Assembly (NCBI RefSeq): GCF_900324485.2
Contig: NC_046649.1
Span: forward strand, 20,393,665-20,457,664
DNA from: Mastacembelus armatus
Lineage: Eukaryota > Chordata > Actinopteri > Synbranchiformes > Mastacembelidae
Reading direction: 5' to 3'
DNA length: 64,000 nt
The notes under the pieces were generated by a model. That model saw only the letters and a list, made by a program, of their open reading frames with translations, searched no databases and had not been told where the DNA came from. Each line of letters begins with the position of its first letter. Position 1 is the first letter of the stretch. Below, piece by piece: positions 12,521-25,300 of this stretch. The position numbers and the translations under genes are program-made.

Positions 12521-13405
12521 TTATGCCACCATTTATTGGATCCATATCCTGCACACAAATGCGTCTGCTCATCTGCTCAGTTAATTCTGTTTTTTTCTGA
12601 AATAGGGGAGAACACAGATGTCCTGGAGACTCATCACCTGATATTTACAATGCCTGACAACCAATCACTGGAGAACCAGACAGACCACAAGACCAGACTA
12701 GCAGCTTTTGACGAACAGTTACCAGGTTCTGTGTACAGCGAGGCAGTTGGTGAGCAAACAGTCGTGGTAAAAGTGGAGCCAGATGGGGAGGGTTTTCAGA
12801 CTGGAGGTCAGGCAGGGACTGAGAGCGGCACAGGAGCTCCAGACCAAAGTCAGGCTTGGACATCTGGGATAGAGAGGAGTAGTGAACCCACTGAACAAAC
12901 TGTCTGTGTACTCTTACCTGATGTCAAGTATCGCCTCAGTCCTGTTGCTGGAGTCACCTGTGAGCTGCAGGGATACATGTCACCAATGAAGAATCAGTCT
13001 TTTGTAGACAACAATGAAAAGGGAGAAATGATGCACAGTGATCAGTATTCAGTGATAGGAAGACCGTCAAGAAGCTCTGATGCAACACTGGCACCTGAGC
13101 TGCAGGTTCACCATGTTCCACTGGAGGTGGCTGTGAATGATTACAGTGCAGTGAGTGACAGGTCTCAGGAATTTGAACTTAATATGAGTGCCTCAGGCAA
13201 CTATGAGGACAACTGTGGCGCCAACGCCAGCAGGCAAAATTGCTTTATATGCTCAGACTGTGGGCAGAGCTTTGATACTTTCAGTGCGTTTCAGAGGCAC
13301 CAGTGTAAGAATATCCCAAAGCAGTCCTTCAGCTGTGAGATCTGCGGAGAGATCTTTGAACAGATGAGTGTCCTGAAATTGCACCTTAAACTGCATTTAG
13401 ACTAA
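7808..13405 (+). CDS. C2H2 zinc-finger protein B, cassette-exon gene (up to six finger units)
   Basis: Coding exons 7808-8030, 9368-9961, 11500-12249 and 12606-13405. Exon 1 encodes the shared N-terminal helix ([20 protein letters not shown]) and ends with one base (G) before GTGAGG. Each later exon begins with two bases, so exon 1 can join any of them in frame. Exons 2 and 3 also end in phase 1 at strong donors (GTAAGT, GTAAGA), each followed by an in-frame stop only a few codons into the intron. Splicing all four gives 788 aa. Retaining the intron after exon 2 or 3 gives shorter forms of 274 or 328 aa, and exon 1 to 4 gives 340 aa. Exons 2 and 3 each carry two good fingers; exon 4 carries one degenerate and one intact finger. 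It is presumably a nuclear DNA-binding regulator. An alternative reading is separate genes that lost their first exons; splicing is not proven. Confidence 0.7.
8037..8130. repeat. (CA)n microsatellite in gene B intron 1
   Basis: Imperfect CA repeat starting a few bases after the exon 1 donor. Confidence 0.9.
8213..8932. mobile_element. Tc1/mariner-like non-autonomous element (MITE), in gene B intron 1
   Basis: Opposed copies of ACAAAGTGCA followed by AACTAAATCAAATCA occur at about 8218-8263 and, reversed, at 8830-8872. The right end, reading AGGTTTTAGGCAC outward to TACAGAACTGTGCAA, has the look of a Tc1-type terminus ending before TA (8933). The left outer terminus is missing. No transposase frame remains. 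Confidence 0.45.
9368..9969 (+). CDS. Gene B cassette 1: two-finger exon, with read-through stop
   Basis: Starts after TCCTCAG in phase 1. It encodes an acidic spacer with the motif VKLEP (a possible sumoylation site), then a basic stretch and two intact fingers (CPYC...[10 protein letters not shown] linker, CEIC...H-KIH). The frame stops at TAA 9967-9969, eight bases after the donor at 9962, so both a spliced and a terminal form are possible. An AATAAA near 10495 could end the terminal form. Confidence 0.75.
11500..12263 (+). CDS. Gene B cassette 2: two-finger exon, with read-through stop
   Basis: Starts after CTCTAACAG in phase 1. It encodes a spacer with VKSEP, then two fingers very like cassette 1 (ERSGHLERH versus [19 protein letters not shown] versus [10 protein letters not shown]), showing internal duplication. 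The donor GTAAGA lies at 12250 and the unspliced frame stops at 12263. Confidence 0.75.
12483..12516. repeat. (TA)n microsatellite
   Basis: A perfect TA run of about 34 bp in the short intron before gene B cassette 3. Confidence 0.95.
12606..13405 (+). CDS. Gene B cassette 3: terminal exon with degenerate fingers
   Basis: Starts after CTGAAATAG in phase 1 and ends at TAA 13403-13405. The spacer has VKVEP. The first finger has CSDC and one histidine but lacks the second zinc-binding histidine (RHQC), so it is probably not a normal finger. The second (CEIC...H-LKLH) is intact. This cassette is the most diverged of the three. Confidence 0.65.
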
Positions 13406-16110
13406 AATCAAGGAAAAATCAGGTTTCATCACATTCAATTGTAACACATTTCATATTGTACTAATTCATTTTCTCACGGTCGACAAATCGGTGCAAGCTC
13501 TAAAATATTTGACAAGTCTCAAAACTTCTAGTCTAGTCTTCCAGTCTAAAGCTGAAAAACAGACAGCACTAGCTTTCGGTTTGCATCAGCAGTACAATCT
13601 TTCTGCAGTAAGGACAGAACTGTTTCTGTTAGATTTCAAGCACTAAATGTTTTCCTGCTTCTTTGGCCTACCCCGACGTTCTTCCTTCTATGAACAATAG
13701 CATGACCTTTTTGAGGGCATTGAGTACTGTTGGCTTGGACAGTGGTACTTTGGTTGCTCTGTGTTGGCCCAAATTGGGCTTGAGTCGCTCTGATAACTAC
13801 TTAATTACTGTAAGCATAAACCAAAGTGCCGTTTCAACGGTTACAATTTGAATCTGTCCCATTTTCTGGTCTGCAGCCACACCAGAAAAACTCTGACTTG
13901 TCACTGCATTTACTTGACTGAATTTATTTTAATGATACTGGTCTTGGTGTTTTCACAGCACTAGTTAACATTAATGTAAATGTTATGTAACACATTGCTT
14001 TATGTTAACAGTGCCAGACTGTTGAGAGAATCAGGACCACGTTGTTCTTTGTTCCTTTACGCTGCAAGTAAAGAGGCAGTTTTGTTCTGAATGAGTCTTC
14101 AGTTTGCAAATAGATCCACGTGTTAATTATTGTCAAGAACATACAGAATATTTTTGTAAACATTTGACAGATTAGTTAAAAATGTTGCTTTCATATTGTT
14201 TTTCTTCTACGTGTGATAAAGGTCAAGGATGAAGTCATGATGTCATCAGAACATTATTTAGTGAAACTTGGTGAAACTGTACAAACAGTAGTCTATGAGT
14301 GGATTTAACAGCTGTGGACTACAGTTTTATTTACTACATTATTTTCAGCATAAAAAATTTGATCATGCTTTGGAAAAGATGTCTTGCACCTTTACATCAT
14401 TGTACTGTATCTTTAAGTGTGAAGAACTGCCTTGTTCTCCTGATGAGGTGAGTGCAGGTAAAATAATTTGAATCAAACTTTGTTGTTAAAAGCTAAATGG
14501 AAAAAAGAGGGACAGTAGCATTTTGAATTAATTTAGGGCAGACCCTGGTCTTATGCCACAATGTACTTCATACTTCAAAAATGGCTTTGAAGCTGTAGGG
14601 TAAGTATGTCTTGTGTTAGTAGCACAACAATCTGATGGTTTGGCTTTGTAAGTTAATTTATGGGTCAGGCCTTGATTTCAAATATACCAACCAAAAGTGG
14701 CAACACGATGGACAAAGTGACGGGACTGAAAATTATAAATCATATTTAAAAAGTTTATTTCGAACTAAAGGAGTGTGAAATACCCCAGAGATACAAGGTT
14801 CCTATAGTTTTCAGGAAATTTACGTTTGAAAAAGAAAAGTTGAGTTTGATGCTTCTCTTTGGCTATGTTGTTTTTTTTGTGGGTTCTGTTTTTGCCATGT
14901 ATATCTTTGGTCACTCGCAGTAACTTTTAGGTGAATCAGTAATTTCACAGAGTATTGAGCATTGCATGTGGACAGCTGCAACAGCCTGAATGACCAGTGC
15001 AGTGTTTTGTTTGTAGCAGGTGGCTGGACCTGAAGAGGTCATTAAAATAGTTTGACAACAAACACTTGAGCTAAGCCCTCACAAAAAGCATCTGTGGGCA
15101 AACACAGTATTAGTCGTGTGGGTGCGTGTTGTTTTTCACATGGGTATGAAATCCCTAACCATACAGCTGTAGTTTTACTGCCTTTCAAAACACTCACTAA
15201 TTCACATTTATTTTTTAAATTGTTAATAACTACACTACACTTTGCTTTGATTCAGTGTTTTATTTTGTAAGTTTACTTATTGTCAGTGTCTCATACAAGA
15301 CACCAGGCTGTAGCATAATTCAGAGGTATCACTTCACCTTTGCAGTAATAGTTCATCACATTATGCAGGATGTGAAGATTGTGTTTGCAAATCTGACTTT
15401 CTTTGTTTAGCTTTTTGTAATTTCAAATAAATTCAAGGCTAAGTTGATTCAGTTTTGGATTCAGGCACTTTTATGTTGATCATTATAAATAAATATTTGT
15501 TGAATTTGGTCTTTTTTTCTACACTACGTCCTCCTCCTCCATTTTCTAATTTTGCCTAATTTTCTCTCAGGGTTTTTTCATTGAATATGTGTGACATTAC
15601 AGAACATAAAAGGACCCAGTATGGATTCCTGAGGGACCCCAAATCTAGCTCAAATTTATATAGTCACAAATAACAGTTTGGGCCTTTGTGAATATATATA
15701 ATTTTTTAAATAACTGAAATGATAACTGAGTCCGCAAGACCCAGATATTTAGTATACATGGCAAAGGACAGATAAACAGCTCAAATTTGCATTATATGGA
15801 GCATGTTTTACACCTGTGCTTAAAACAATGACAAGCACAAGTGCTAATTATTTGTGTATTTGGGTATTTTTGCTGCAGAGGGAGTTTGAGTAGGCCAACA
15901 TTTCCATGTCCAGCTGACAGTAGGAAAATTGAATAAATAAGAGTCTCAAAATAATGTTGACTTGTTGCAGCTGTGACTTTTTTTATTTTATTTCAAAAGG
16001 CACCATTGTTTTCCACCTGAAACACCCAAGGAGTGATGACAAAGTTGAAGGCCATCACCTCAAGACTCCTCTCAGCTTCTTCCTTGTTGGTGGTGGGTTT
16101 TTTTTCGCTG
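13406..16110. other. Intergenic between zinc-finger genes B and C, including the 3'UTR of B
   Basis: AT-rich sequence with possible AATAAA signals near 15427 and 15489. No credible coding exon, RNA gene or repeat is seen. Confidence 0.5.
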
Positions 16111-16114
16111 CGTT

Positions 16115-16280
16115 TGTGCTCTTGCATTTACGGTAGTTCGCTCCGCCATACGGAAGAAAGGTTCCTGCTACCCACAAACACAGGGATATAAAATGTTCTA
16201 GTTCGTCGACTCTTTTCGCATTTTTTTAATAAAACCCTCGCGTTGAAGGACATTTGTAGTACAGCCATTACTTTGTGTGG
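16115..16280 (+). promoter_or_regulatory. Promoter and 5'UTR of zinc-finger gene C
   Basis: Holds TTTACGGTAGTT (16127-16138), identical to the 12-mer upstream of gene B, followed by ACGGAAG (ETS-like). No TATA box at a clear position. The shared element may be a relic of the duplication or a common control site. Confidence 0.4.
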
Positions 16281-18794
16281 ATGAACATGGCGACGTGCAT
16301 TCCCTTTCAGACCCAGTTATCCTCAATCATGGAGGTTTTGGTGAAAGCAGCAGTGGCAGAAATCTCCAAACTAGTCGATGACAAATGCGCGTTTTTGCAT
16401 CTTGAAATATCCCGAAAGCAAAACGAGAACGAGATGCTGAGGAAGAATCTGCTGATGCTGGAGAACAAAAACGCGCAGCTGCAGCGCGGCTTTGGTAAGA
16501 AGATCCATGTGTGTTTATTATTGATCATTTCGTTAATGTGACGTCATTAAACCTATTGATTATCACCAAACTAAACGCCTGATCATTTTAGAAAAATATT
16601 CTTTGTCTTGTATTTATAGACAATTGGTAAAAGCTGCCCTGTAGGGATAATGTACGTCTTCTAGAAATGAATGTGTAATGTTAGTAGGTTAATAGTGAGC
16701 AACAAAATGCTAATTATTTAATTTAAATTGTTTAAGCTTCTGAAAATTTTTTGTTTTTTTTTTTTCCTTTTCCGCATCCAGAAAACTACATGGACCGAGG
16801 GACGGACGTGGGGAGTGATTGTCCACATCCTATAGGAGATATTAAGGTCTGTGTAGTTTTCATGACCCCAACACTTTAAACTATATAAATAATATTACTC
16901 ACACATGTGCAACCAATACTGGCCTGATCTGGTGGGTCCTGCTTTATTTCATGTAAATAAGGTGCACAAGGGACAGATCCAACCCAGTGCAGGATGCAGG
17001 TGAAGGATACAAGAGAATATAAAATAAGAGGAGAATTGACCACACACTAAAACTGGGCGTCTCCCAAAAAGGTGTTGATGTGACTGTTTAGTTTCGTTTG
17101 ACCTTTTTAGTACGTGGCCGACCTCTTCTTGTTCTTTAGGTCCTACTTTATAGCCTGAGCTTCAGATCTTTGTCAAACTCTGAAGGTCTTTACGGGTGAA
17201 GGTTTGTAAATGATTAGTCTGGTGAATTTCTGAGTTGTTTTTTTTGTCAAACATCTCATACCAAGACCAGACCAACTCATTTCCTGCTAACAAAGCCTGG
17301 TTTATTTTTTACCACAGAACCAGAGAGCTCTACAGTTTTTCAGAAAAGACTAATAACACATCAGTGAGCTGTGAACTGAGTTGGTGATATGTTTCTTAAT
17401 TACAAAAAAACATGGGCTTTGCAGTTTATTAATCAGCTGCACAAAAACAGCAATCACTGTGTGAATATTCTGTAAGGTCTTAACATGTTGGTATTACAGG
17501 TTTACAGCTCATGTCGCCCCCAAATGACCAAACAAATCAATAACTACAGGTTAATCCATCTCTTTGTGTAGTTCCCAGAGATTGAGGATGCTGCTGTTTC
17601 ATTCACAATTAAAGAAGAGAGTCCAGATGAGCCACTGTGGATCAGTGATTCTGTTGGACCCATTGGTGAGCAAACATACTGCTCTTTGTCTAAGACATGT
17701 ATTTGAAAACATTAAAACTCATATCACAACACCTGTCACCTGCAGGTCCTGCTGTGCAGTATCCTAATCCAGCTGATGTTCCAGAGAACCAGCAGTTTGA
17801 GGAGAACTGTCAGTTAAACCCTTCAGAGGCCACCAGACAGAAGAGCTCAGAGTACAGTGACTCGTATAACTCAGGTCAACAGGCACGAGACATGAGTGGC
17901 CTTCAGTTCACTGTTAAGACAGAGAAGAAGGAGGAGCGATCAGGATTCAGTCAGGACAGATGTCAGCACAGCGCAGGGAAGCAGATTCAACTTGCTTCTG
18001 ACTTTTCCATGGATGAAAGAGAGAACCAGCTGTGGTCCTCCATCATTGAAGGTAATGACATTGAGGCTGGTTTTCCCGACTTTTCTAGTGTGGTGGAAGA
18101 GTACTCCAACACATTCCCAGAACATTCAGATGCGCATGTGGTTTCTAACAGTAGCAAGTCAGCTAGTGCCCAGTCATCCTCTCAGAGGCCGTGTAATGGG
18201 ATCTACAACAGTGAGTATCAGAAGGATGTTGCACAGTCGTCCAGCTTTCCGCCCAGACCTCAGGGTGCCCTGCAGCAGCCAGACAGACACAAGGAACAAA
18301 TGTACTCTCAGAGAAACACCCAGCACGTTGCACATCTGAGGCAGCCAGATGAGCACCACGAGAGGGAGACTGCAGCTGAAGATAGACCAGTGGTAGCACA
18401 CAACACTTTCCCACCTAGCAGCTACCACCCCCACAGACCGGTCTCTGGCGCCATGCGGGGCTACGTTTGCTCGCTGTGTGGAAAGACGTTCGGCCGTCTG
18501 CACCAGTTCAAGCTCCACCAGCAAAGCCACAAGAGGAAGAGAGCGTTCTGGTGCACGGTGTGTGGGAAAAGCTTCCAGTGTTCGTCCCACCTGAGCATAC
18601 ACCACCGGACACACACGGGCGAGAAGCCATATGGCTGCGGACAATGTGGGAAGAGGTTCACGCAGCAGAGCAGCCTTAGGGTCCATCAGCGTACTCACAG
18701 CGGGGAGCGGCCTTATAGCTGCTCGCAGTGCGGGAAAACCTTCATCCTGATGCACCATTTGAAACGGCACAGAATCATCCACACATACAGCTGA
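16281..18794 (+). CDS. C2H2 zinc-finger protein C (fish-type N-terminal coiled coil, four fingers)
   Basis: Four coding exons, 16281-16494, 16782-16846, 17572-17665 and 17746-18794, give 473 aa. The frames join as phase 1, 0 and 1. Two ATGs (16281 and 16287) are possible; the second has the better Kozak context. Exon 1 encodes the shared N-terminal helix (QTQLSSIMEVLVKAAVAEIS) and a leucine-rich heptad stretch. The short exon 3 carries FTIKEESPDEPLW, a likely sumoylation site. Four intact C2H2 fingers occupy about residues 364-471, with one TGEKPY and one SGERPY linker. The donor of exon 2 (GTCTGT) is weak, so that boundary is less certain. A nuclear DNA-binding regulator is inferred; no orthologue is named. 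Genes A and C have single finger exons, unlike gene B between them. Confidence 0.8.
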
Positions 18795-21700
18795 GGTCCA
18801 GATTTGTGACTAATGACCCTCAAAACCAAATTTAAACGCCAGAGAACGGCAGATTTTTTTTTTTTTTTTTTTGGTCTCTGGATTTATAATCTCGTGCCAT
18901 TGCTCGCAGACTTTGTATATTAATGCATTATTTTACTATGCAAAATCCATCTGGATGGATTTTAAGATGTTTGCTTCTTTTTTAAAGTAATGGTCTCATA
19001 ATTATCATTATGTGAAACTGCATTACACCCTCCAACAGAATTCATATGTCAGTAACCCACTTACAAAGCTAGAAATCCCAAAAAACCAACAACAAAAAGT
19101 CTGGAGTCATTAAACACAAGCCTGCAGCTTTTCTCTTATAGTTCCCTGCATCCATATGGTTTGGTTTGCTCTTTATGTAGAAAGAGGCTCAGTAAAGCAG
19201 CATCATATTGTATTTCTTCATCTCTGCAGTAAGACTGTAAAAGCACAAGATGCTCATTATCCCCATAAATTCTCACCTTCACAGCGACGAGTGGGTTTTT
19301 CCATTCAAAGCTAACGAAGCATCTCTGAGGATTATGTTTTGATGTCAGGATCCTTCTCCCCAGAATCCCTTTCTCTTTCTTGATTTGTATTAAAGCATTG
19401 GTAAAAATCAGCAGCTGGATCTTTTTAACATTTACAGATGTTATGTACCGAACACCTTATTCACATCGGTCTGAGTTCTAGGTCTGGATTTCACCTTTGG
19501 CCATAGCTTCATTAGTGGGAGTGTTCCTCAGACTACCTACCTACAAAATTTGATTTTATTATGAATTGTTTTCAAATATTTGACAATAGTGAAAAATGTC
19601 AATCGTAACTTCCCAAAGCACATGCTGGTTTTACTCGGGCTGATGAGGTGACACCAGAGGGCAGTGTAACTTGTCTCAGAGCAGAAAGGGAAGCAGAGGT
19701 GCTGCCTAAATGAGAATTTGGGCTTTACCTGCTGAAGTTCCTTTTTTTATTACCCCTATTCCTTTTTTATTACCCAGCAACCTGCTGGCCATTAACTTTA
19801 GTGGTTTGACAGAGTGTAAAAACTGAGGCAGCCTTGACAACTTTTGATACAGGGCCACACTTTATTCCTGTATTTTTTTTTTTTTTTTTTTTGCTCTCTT
19901 TCATGAGAATTTGATGGGTTTCTTTAATGTTTCAGCTCCTGTTTTCTCTTGGACCTTTGGCTCCTCTGAAACACTTGAAGGTGTAGCAGGCCTTTAGAGG
20001 TTTTAGATGGGACAGCTGTCCTCCCATTACACTGTGTCATTAGTCCCTCTGGGGTTTTTGTCTTCTGCTAAACATGTTTAGTGTTGTGCCTGTAGTTTAA
20101 TGCTGTTCTTGGTGATGAACATGGGTTTAGAGTGGTGTTGAAAGGGTTACGCAGGTAGTTCTGTACAGTATAATCATTGGAGCTTTGTGTCCTGGCAGGC
20201 ACAGTCACAGATCATTTCACAGACGGGAGGATTAACAGCAGCAGCCGTCATGTTTGCCAGCTGTTCTCTAGTTTTTTTGTTTGTAGATCATCACTGCACA
20301 TGCACACAGTTATCTACAGGCCATAGAGGACGGAATTAAAGTCACTGACGAAGTTTGTGCGAAGTTTACTGACAGTATGAAATCAGCATCATGTTTTCTT
20401 CATTCTGGAAGGAGGGAAATTAGCCTGGTTATAAATCTGTCTGTGTGTGTGTGCAGCTGTAAATCTGACCCACACAACTAGAATAGACTCCCACCAATAG
20501 CATGTCACTGTGTTCTAACAGAGTGCAGCCTCTGCATGCCTTCCACACCCTGCTGTGAGCCGGTACAGTTTGTGCAGGAAGACAAATGAATAACTTGTAA
20601 AATTCTCACGACCTTGCACGGCCATCAACAGTGGAGGCTGAACGTCATGGAAAATGATCTTCTTTTTGGAGTAGGAGGAGTAAGAGGAACAGGACAAGTG
20701 GCAGCTGACCGTGTAAGAAAGTTGAGTAAAAAAAAAAAAAAGCTGAGGGAGAGAAAAGTGCAGATAAGGTGAAGGACAGTAAAAATGGAAACTGTCGGGA
20801 TGGAGTTCTCTTTAAGGAACAATAACATGCACTATCTAGATTTATGTTTTGTGTTTCTACGCTGACAAGCTTGCATTCAAGTTACAGGTTGTGCAGCCTT
20901 CAGGTGCTGCTGGGAGACTTGGTATTTCTAACAGTATGTGGACATGCATATGTACTCTGCCATAGCCCTGCGACTGTTTGCCGTAGTTTGGTGTAGTCCC
21001 TTTACTCCTTCACTCTTCACACATTATAGTGATGCTTAAACAGTAATGTCTTATAACTTTGTGGCAGCAGGTTAGTGTCTTGCAGGACATTTTGTTCCAG
21101 TGGATGCACTTACTTTAGTTTACTTTGAGTCACTCATTCTGTTGCTTCACCAAGACTGTGACATGCAGACTTGCAGTTTGACATAACTTCCCCTGCACTT
21201 TGATGAAAAAGGCCAAAGATTTACACTTTGTAACTTAATGTTTGGTGTTTCCTTAAACTCCATTGTCTTTGAAAGTATACATGTGAGCACCAGGATCAAG
21301 TGAAGTAACAGTGTCAAGGCCTTCACGGATGAGGTATTTAAAGTCTCTAAGTTCCTAAATTCAGTTTCTGTTCTTTGCAGTGATTCATTTTACCGGTCAA
21401 GTGTTCAATGACATTGCCAAATTTGTGGTTTACAGAAACATCATTGTGGGAATTGCCTAAAGCCACTAACTTGCCGTTAAGTCAGATCAGAGAATTTTTT
21501 TTTTTCTTCTCAAGTGCACAGACAAAATGATGACTGATGTGAAGACGGGTTTTTACCTTTTAAACTCTTTAAAACTGTTGACTCAGAAAGGAATGACAGA
21601 TGGTAATGCTACACAAAAATTAAACCTTTCCGTTTGAAATGTAGCACAGAAAATACCACAGGGTTCCAGGTTGAGTCATTTTATTGTAATAGTAAAACCA

Positions 21701-22346
21701 AAACCAAACCTTTGTCAGTAAAGGACCTCTGAAAGCACAGACAGACTAAAACCCAGTCTGTCATTTAACAGTGATGAGACATCAAGAGATCTGAATCAAA
21801 TCATCCCTTTCCTAAACTCTATTGAAGATTTATATATATATATATATATATATAAAACAGCAAAACAAATAACACTACTTAAATATATTTTAAATATTTT
21901 CTAAAAAAATGACAACTCCTTTACACTCTAAAAATTTGCACCATCTTTCACTGTCTGAGTTGGTCCTGAACATAAGAGAAATGTAAAAATCACTGTGTTC
22001 ATTGGTGTTAATGGAAATCAAGGAATGTAAAACTGAAATAAATATTTTCATATGTTTAAGTTAAAAGTTAAGTCTTAAGACACTACAGTGTGACGGTGAT
22101 CACCAGTCCCCAGTGCATGACAGCAGGACTTTGTCTGAAAACTAAAGTCGCATTGATTATTAAATGTAAACCTTGCTGATAGAGCAGTGTATGAAAATTA
22201 ATGGGTTTCTAGGATCTTAAGACTTAAAGTAACACACAGTTTTGGTGCTTTTAGAGGTTTTCTTTTAGCGTTCTAACAAGCGTTTTAAAGAAATCTGGCT
22301 GTGACAGAGATGAAGCAGCACAGGTGAACTACTGTCAGACTCATGG
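18795..22346. other. Convergent intergenic region between gene C and pnp
   Basis: Gene C (plus) and pnp (minus) point at each other here, so most of it may be 3'UTR. It contains poly-T tracts near 18853-18872 and 19868-19892, a (TA)n run (21830-21853), and a TTTATT at 21680-21685 that reads AATAAA on the minus strand and could be the pnp poly(A) signal. No coding exon is supported. Confidence 0.55.
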
Positions 22347-25300
22347 TCAGAAGCCGTTGTTGTTGTGCTCCAGCCGAGCAACCATGGTGGACACCAGCTT
22401 CTCCATTTGCTTGGCTCTCAGCCTGCTTGTCTCCAGGACTTCTTCATGGTTGGCCTTCTCCTGGCTGTCGTAGTCCATCACTGCGCGATTGCTGATCAGC
22501 GACAGGGCGAAACAACGGATCCCAGCGTGCCGAGCGACGATCACCTCGTGGACAGTGCTCATTCCTGCAGTCAAGACCAGAGAAGGTGAGAAATCATAAT
22601 TGTCGATATATTTCTAAATCAGTACGCATGTTATAAAATGATACTGTCTGTCAAACAGCTGTTGTGGGCAGGGTCATAGCGTTTGACGACGTGACGTGAT
22701 TAAACAACAGATGTGTTGAAGTACATGTAAGCAAGACAGACTTCACACTGACCGACAGCGTCAGCTCCTAGACTCTGCAGCATGCGACACTCAGCGATGG
22801 TTTCATAAGAGGGCCCTCCCAGGACACAGTACACTCCCTCCTTCATGAAGTCGCTGTAGCCCAGCTCCCCTGCCACGTCATGAGCCAGCTGCCGCAGCTC
22901 TCGGTCATAGGCGTCAGACATGCACGGGAAACGGACGCCAAACCTGAAGGGAGAAGAGTATGATTAAACCAGCTGTTGGAATTTACACATCTGTGTTGCT
23001 CAACACTGCAGGTCCCCTAAACGACTTAGCTAAAGTTAAAGCAATACACCAAGTTTCTGAGATTGGTTAATGTCCCTCTGAGCAATGCTACCTGGGGCAA
23101 TTTTGCCTAACCTACTATCGCTAAAGTAAACACAATATATGGGCACAAAGAGGAGGTGTGGCAGTTTTGTGTAGGAGAGTAGAAATGCACATTACAGGTT
23201 GTGGGAAATTTGTTACAGTCATTTGCAATAGTTGTGTTGCCATCACTTGCTTAACATAATTAGAAAATAATCTGGCACCATTTTGCAATATTTAGAAAGA
23301 CAATAACCCTTTGATAAAATATTTACTCCCCTAGAATCATCTGCAGGTAAAAAGACAGATCATTGAACAAATCAAACGACGTGTTAAATCTAACTTGTTA
23401 ACACTATTTTCCTGCATAAAATGCAGTCTCGTGGCATCTGAAGGTGTGTGCCTCCATCCCTCCTCCACCTACCTGTCATCGTTGGGTCCAGCCAGTGGGT
23501 TGGTGCCTGCGAACCCCGGCATATTGATGTGGTCCTTCATGATCATGACGTCCCCGACTTTATAGTCCTGATTGAGGCCTCCAGCTGCATTGGTCAGGAT
23601 CAAGGTCTCGACGCCCATCAGCTTAAACACACGGATGGGCAGCGTGATCTGGACAACACAAGGTAGTGTAAAACACGTGCACACACTGCATAACATAACA
23701 TAACATAACATAACACCACTGATTTGATACCACAGGGACATGTTCATCTTTACAGCCTAGAATTACCTATTGGATTGGGTTCAGTTATTTCCAGGAAACA
23801 AGAGTGAACATGTGGCTCCTGCCTCGAGGGACAAACATACAGTGACTGATCCACATAAAACTGTAAAGCCATGTGTGCCTCATATTTGCTGTCTTACCTG
23901 TGGCCATGCAGATAGTTTCAGTTTTATTTGTACCGGTGGCACAAACTCTGTATCTGAAGTTTGTGCACAGCCTCTTCCAGAAATATATGAAATCTCAGAT
24001 TTACATTTGAAACTATCAGCAGCTGCTGTATGTTGCTCCAGAAACAATGTCCAAGTTATTCCACAAAGTTTTCTGTGAGCAGCTTTCATGGGAACAGAAG
24101 TGGCCAAGTGAACAATGTGAACAGTGCTGTTTGTCAATCATGGTGATAAGAGAAACACAAGCTAGTGCCTGCAGCTGGTTGCTCAACCCAGACATCTAAT
24201 CTCAGACGTGATGTGGTGAATACTCCAGTGGAAGAGCCCCCCCCACCGGAGCACACAGTCATAACATTCAGTAAAATTAAAGGGAAATGTGTGTTTCAGT
24301 TGCTCTGTTGTTCCATAATGTTTATCTCAGGCTTGTTTCTAAGGGGCTTGTTCTGTGACTTTTGTTTTTGCACATGATAAAATCACATTTGACCTCACAG
24401 TGAGTTCAAGACCCTCACTGGAACTAGATAACTTATCATGGTGGATGCCCAGCCAGACTTTGCCGGCTTGAAAGTTTTTGCCTCAGGTCTCAAAACAGTT
24501 TCTGGGAAAGGCCAGTCATCCTGTAGTGACTGATGCAGCTTGTAATCATACTCACCTTCTGGACGGGGTAGCCCTCGTACAGGTGGAACCTTCCCTGCAT
24601 GCAAACACATGGCTTCCCTTTTAGTGTCCCAAACACCAGCTGGCCAGTATGACCATGCACTGCAACACACACACAATGTTAAGACACCCAGTGCGTGCAC
24701 ACACAAACACACTCGCACATTAACAGTTGTACATGCCTGTGCTCTGTGGGAAGTTGGGAATGTCCCTGTATTTGAAGACCTGCTGGTCCTTGATCATCTC
24801 AGCCAGACCCCCCAGGCCTGAACCGCACACGATTCCCAAAGTCGGCCGCACTTGTGCGTTGGCCAGCAGCCAATCTGCTGTGGCCCGGCACTGATCATAG
24901 CTGTCACTGAGAGAGAGAAAAACACACATCAGTCACGTGAGTGCTCAGCACTGTTCAGTGTAAATACACTGTATGGCCAAAAGTCTGTAGACATCTGAAC
25001 ATTACATGAATATGTGACTTTAAACATCTCATTAAAAAAATATAGGTCTATAATCTTCCAGGAAGATTCTGCAGAACATTTTTAAAGCTGGTCGCAGGCT
25101 CAGTTCATCCTCAAGACTCTGGTGCTTTTAGTATTTTAATGTTCTTATTTTTGTATTTTAAAATAAATGAACACTATCAATATCATCATATCAGCAGCCT
25201 ATACTGGACTATAAGGTTTGACAAGTCAGAATTAATTTAAAGAGACTAAAGTCTAGTACAGACTCATTTCCACAGAGATGTCAGGAATATCTTAATAGCA

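Noticed and set aside
18174-18782. 202-codon minus-strand frame
   Set aside because: Antisense of the zinc-finger exon of gene C; the plus strand carries clear fingers.
23770-24078. 102-codon plus-strand frame
   Set aside because: Located in a pnp intron, with no splice or domain support.
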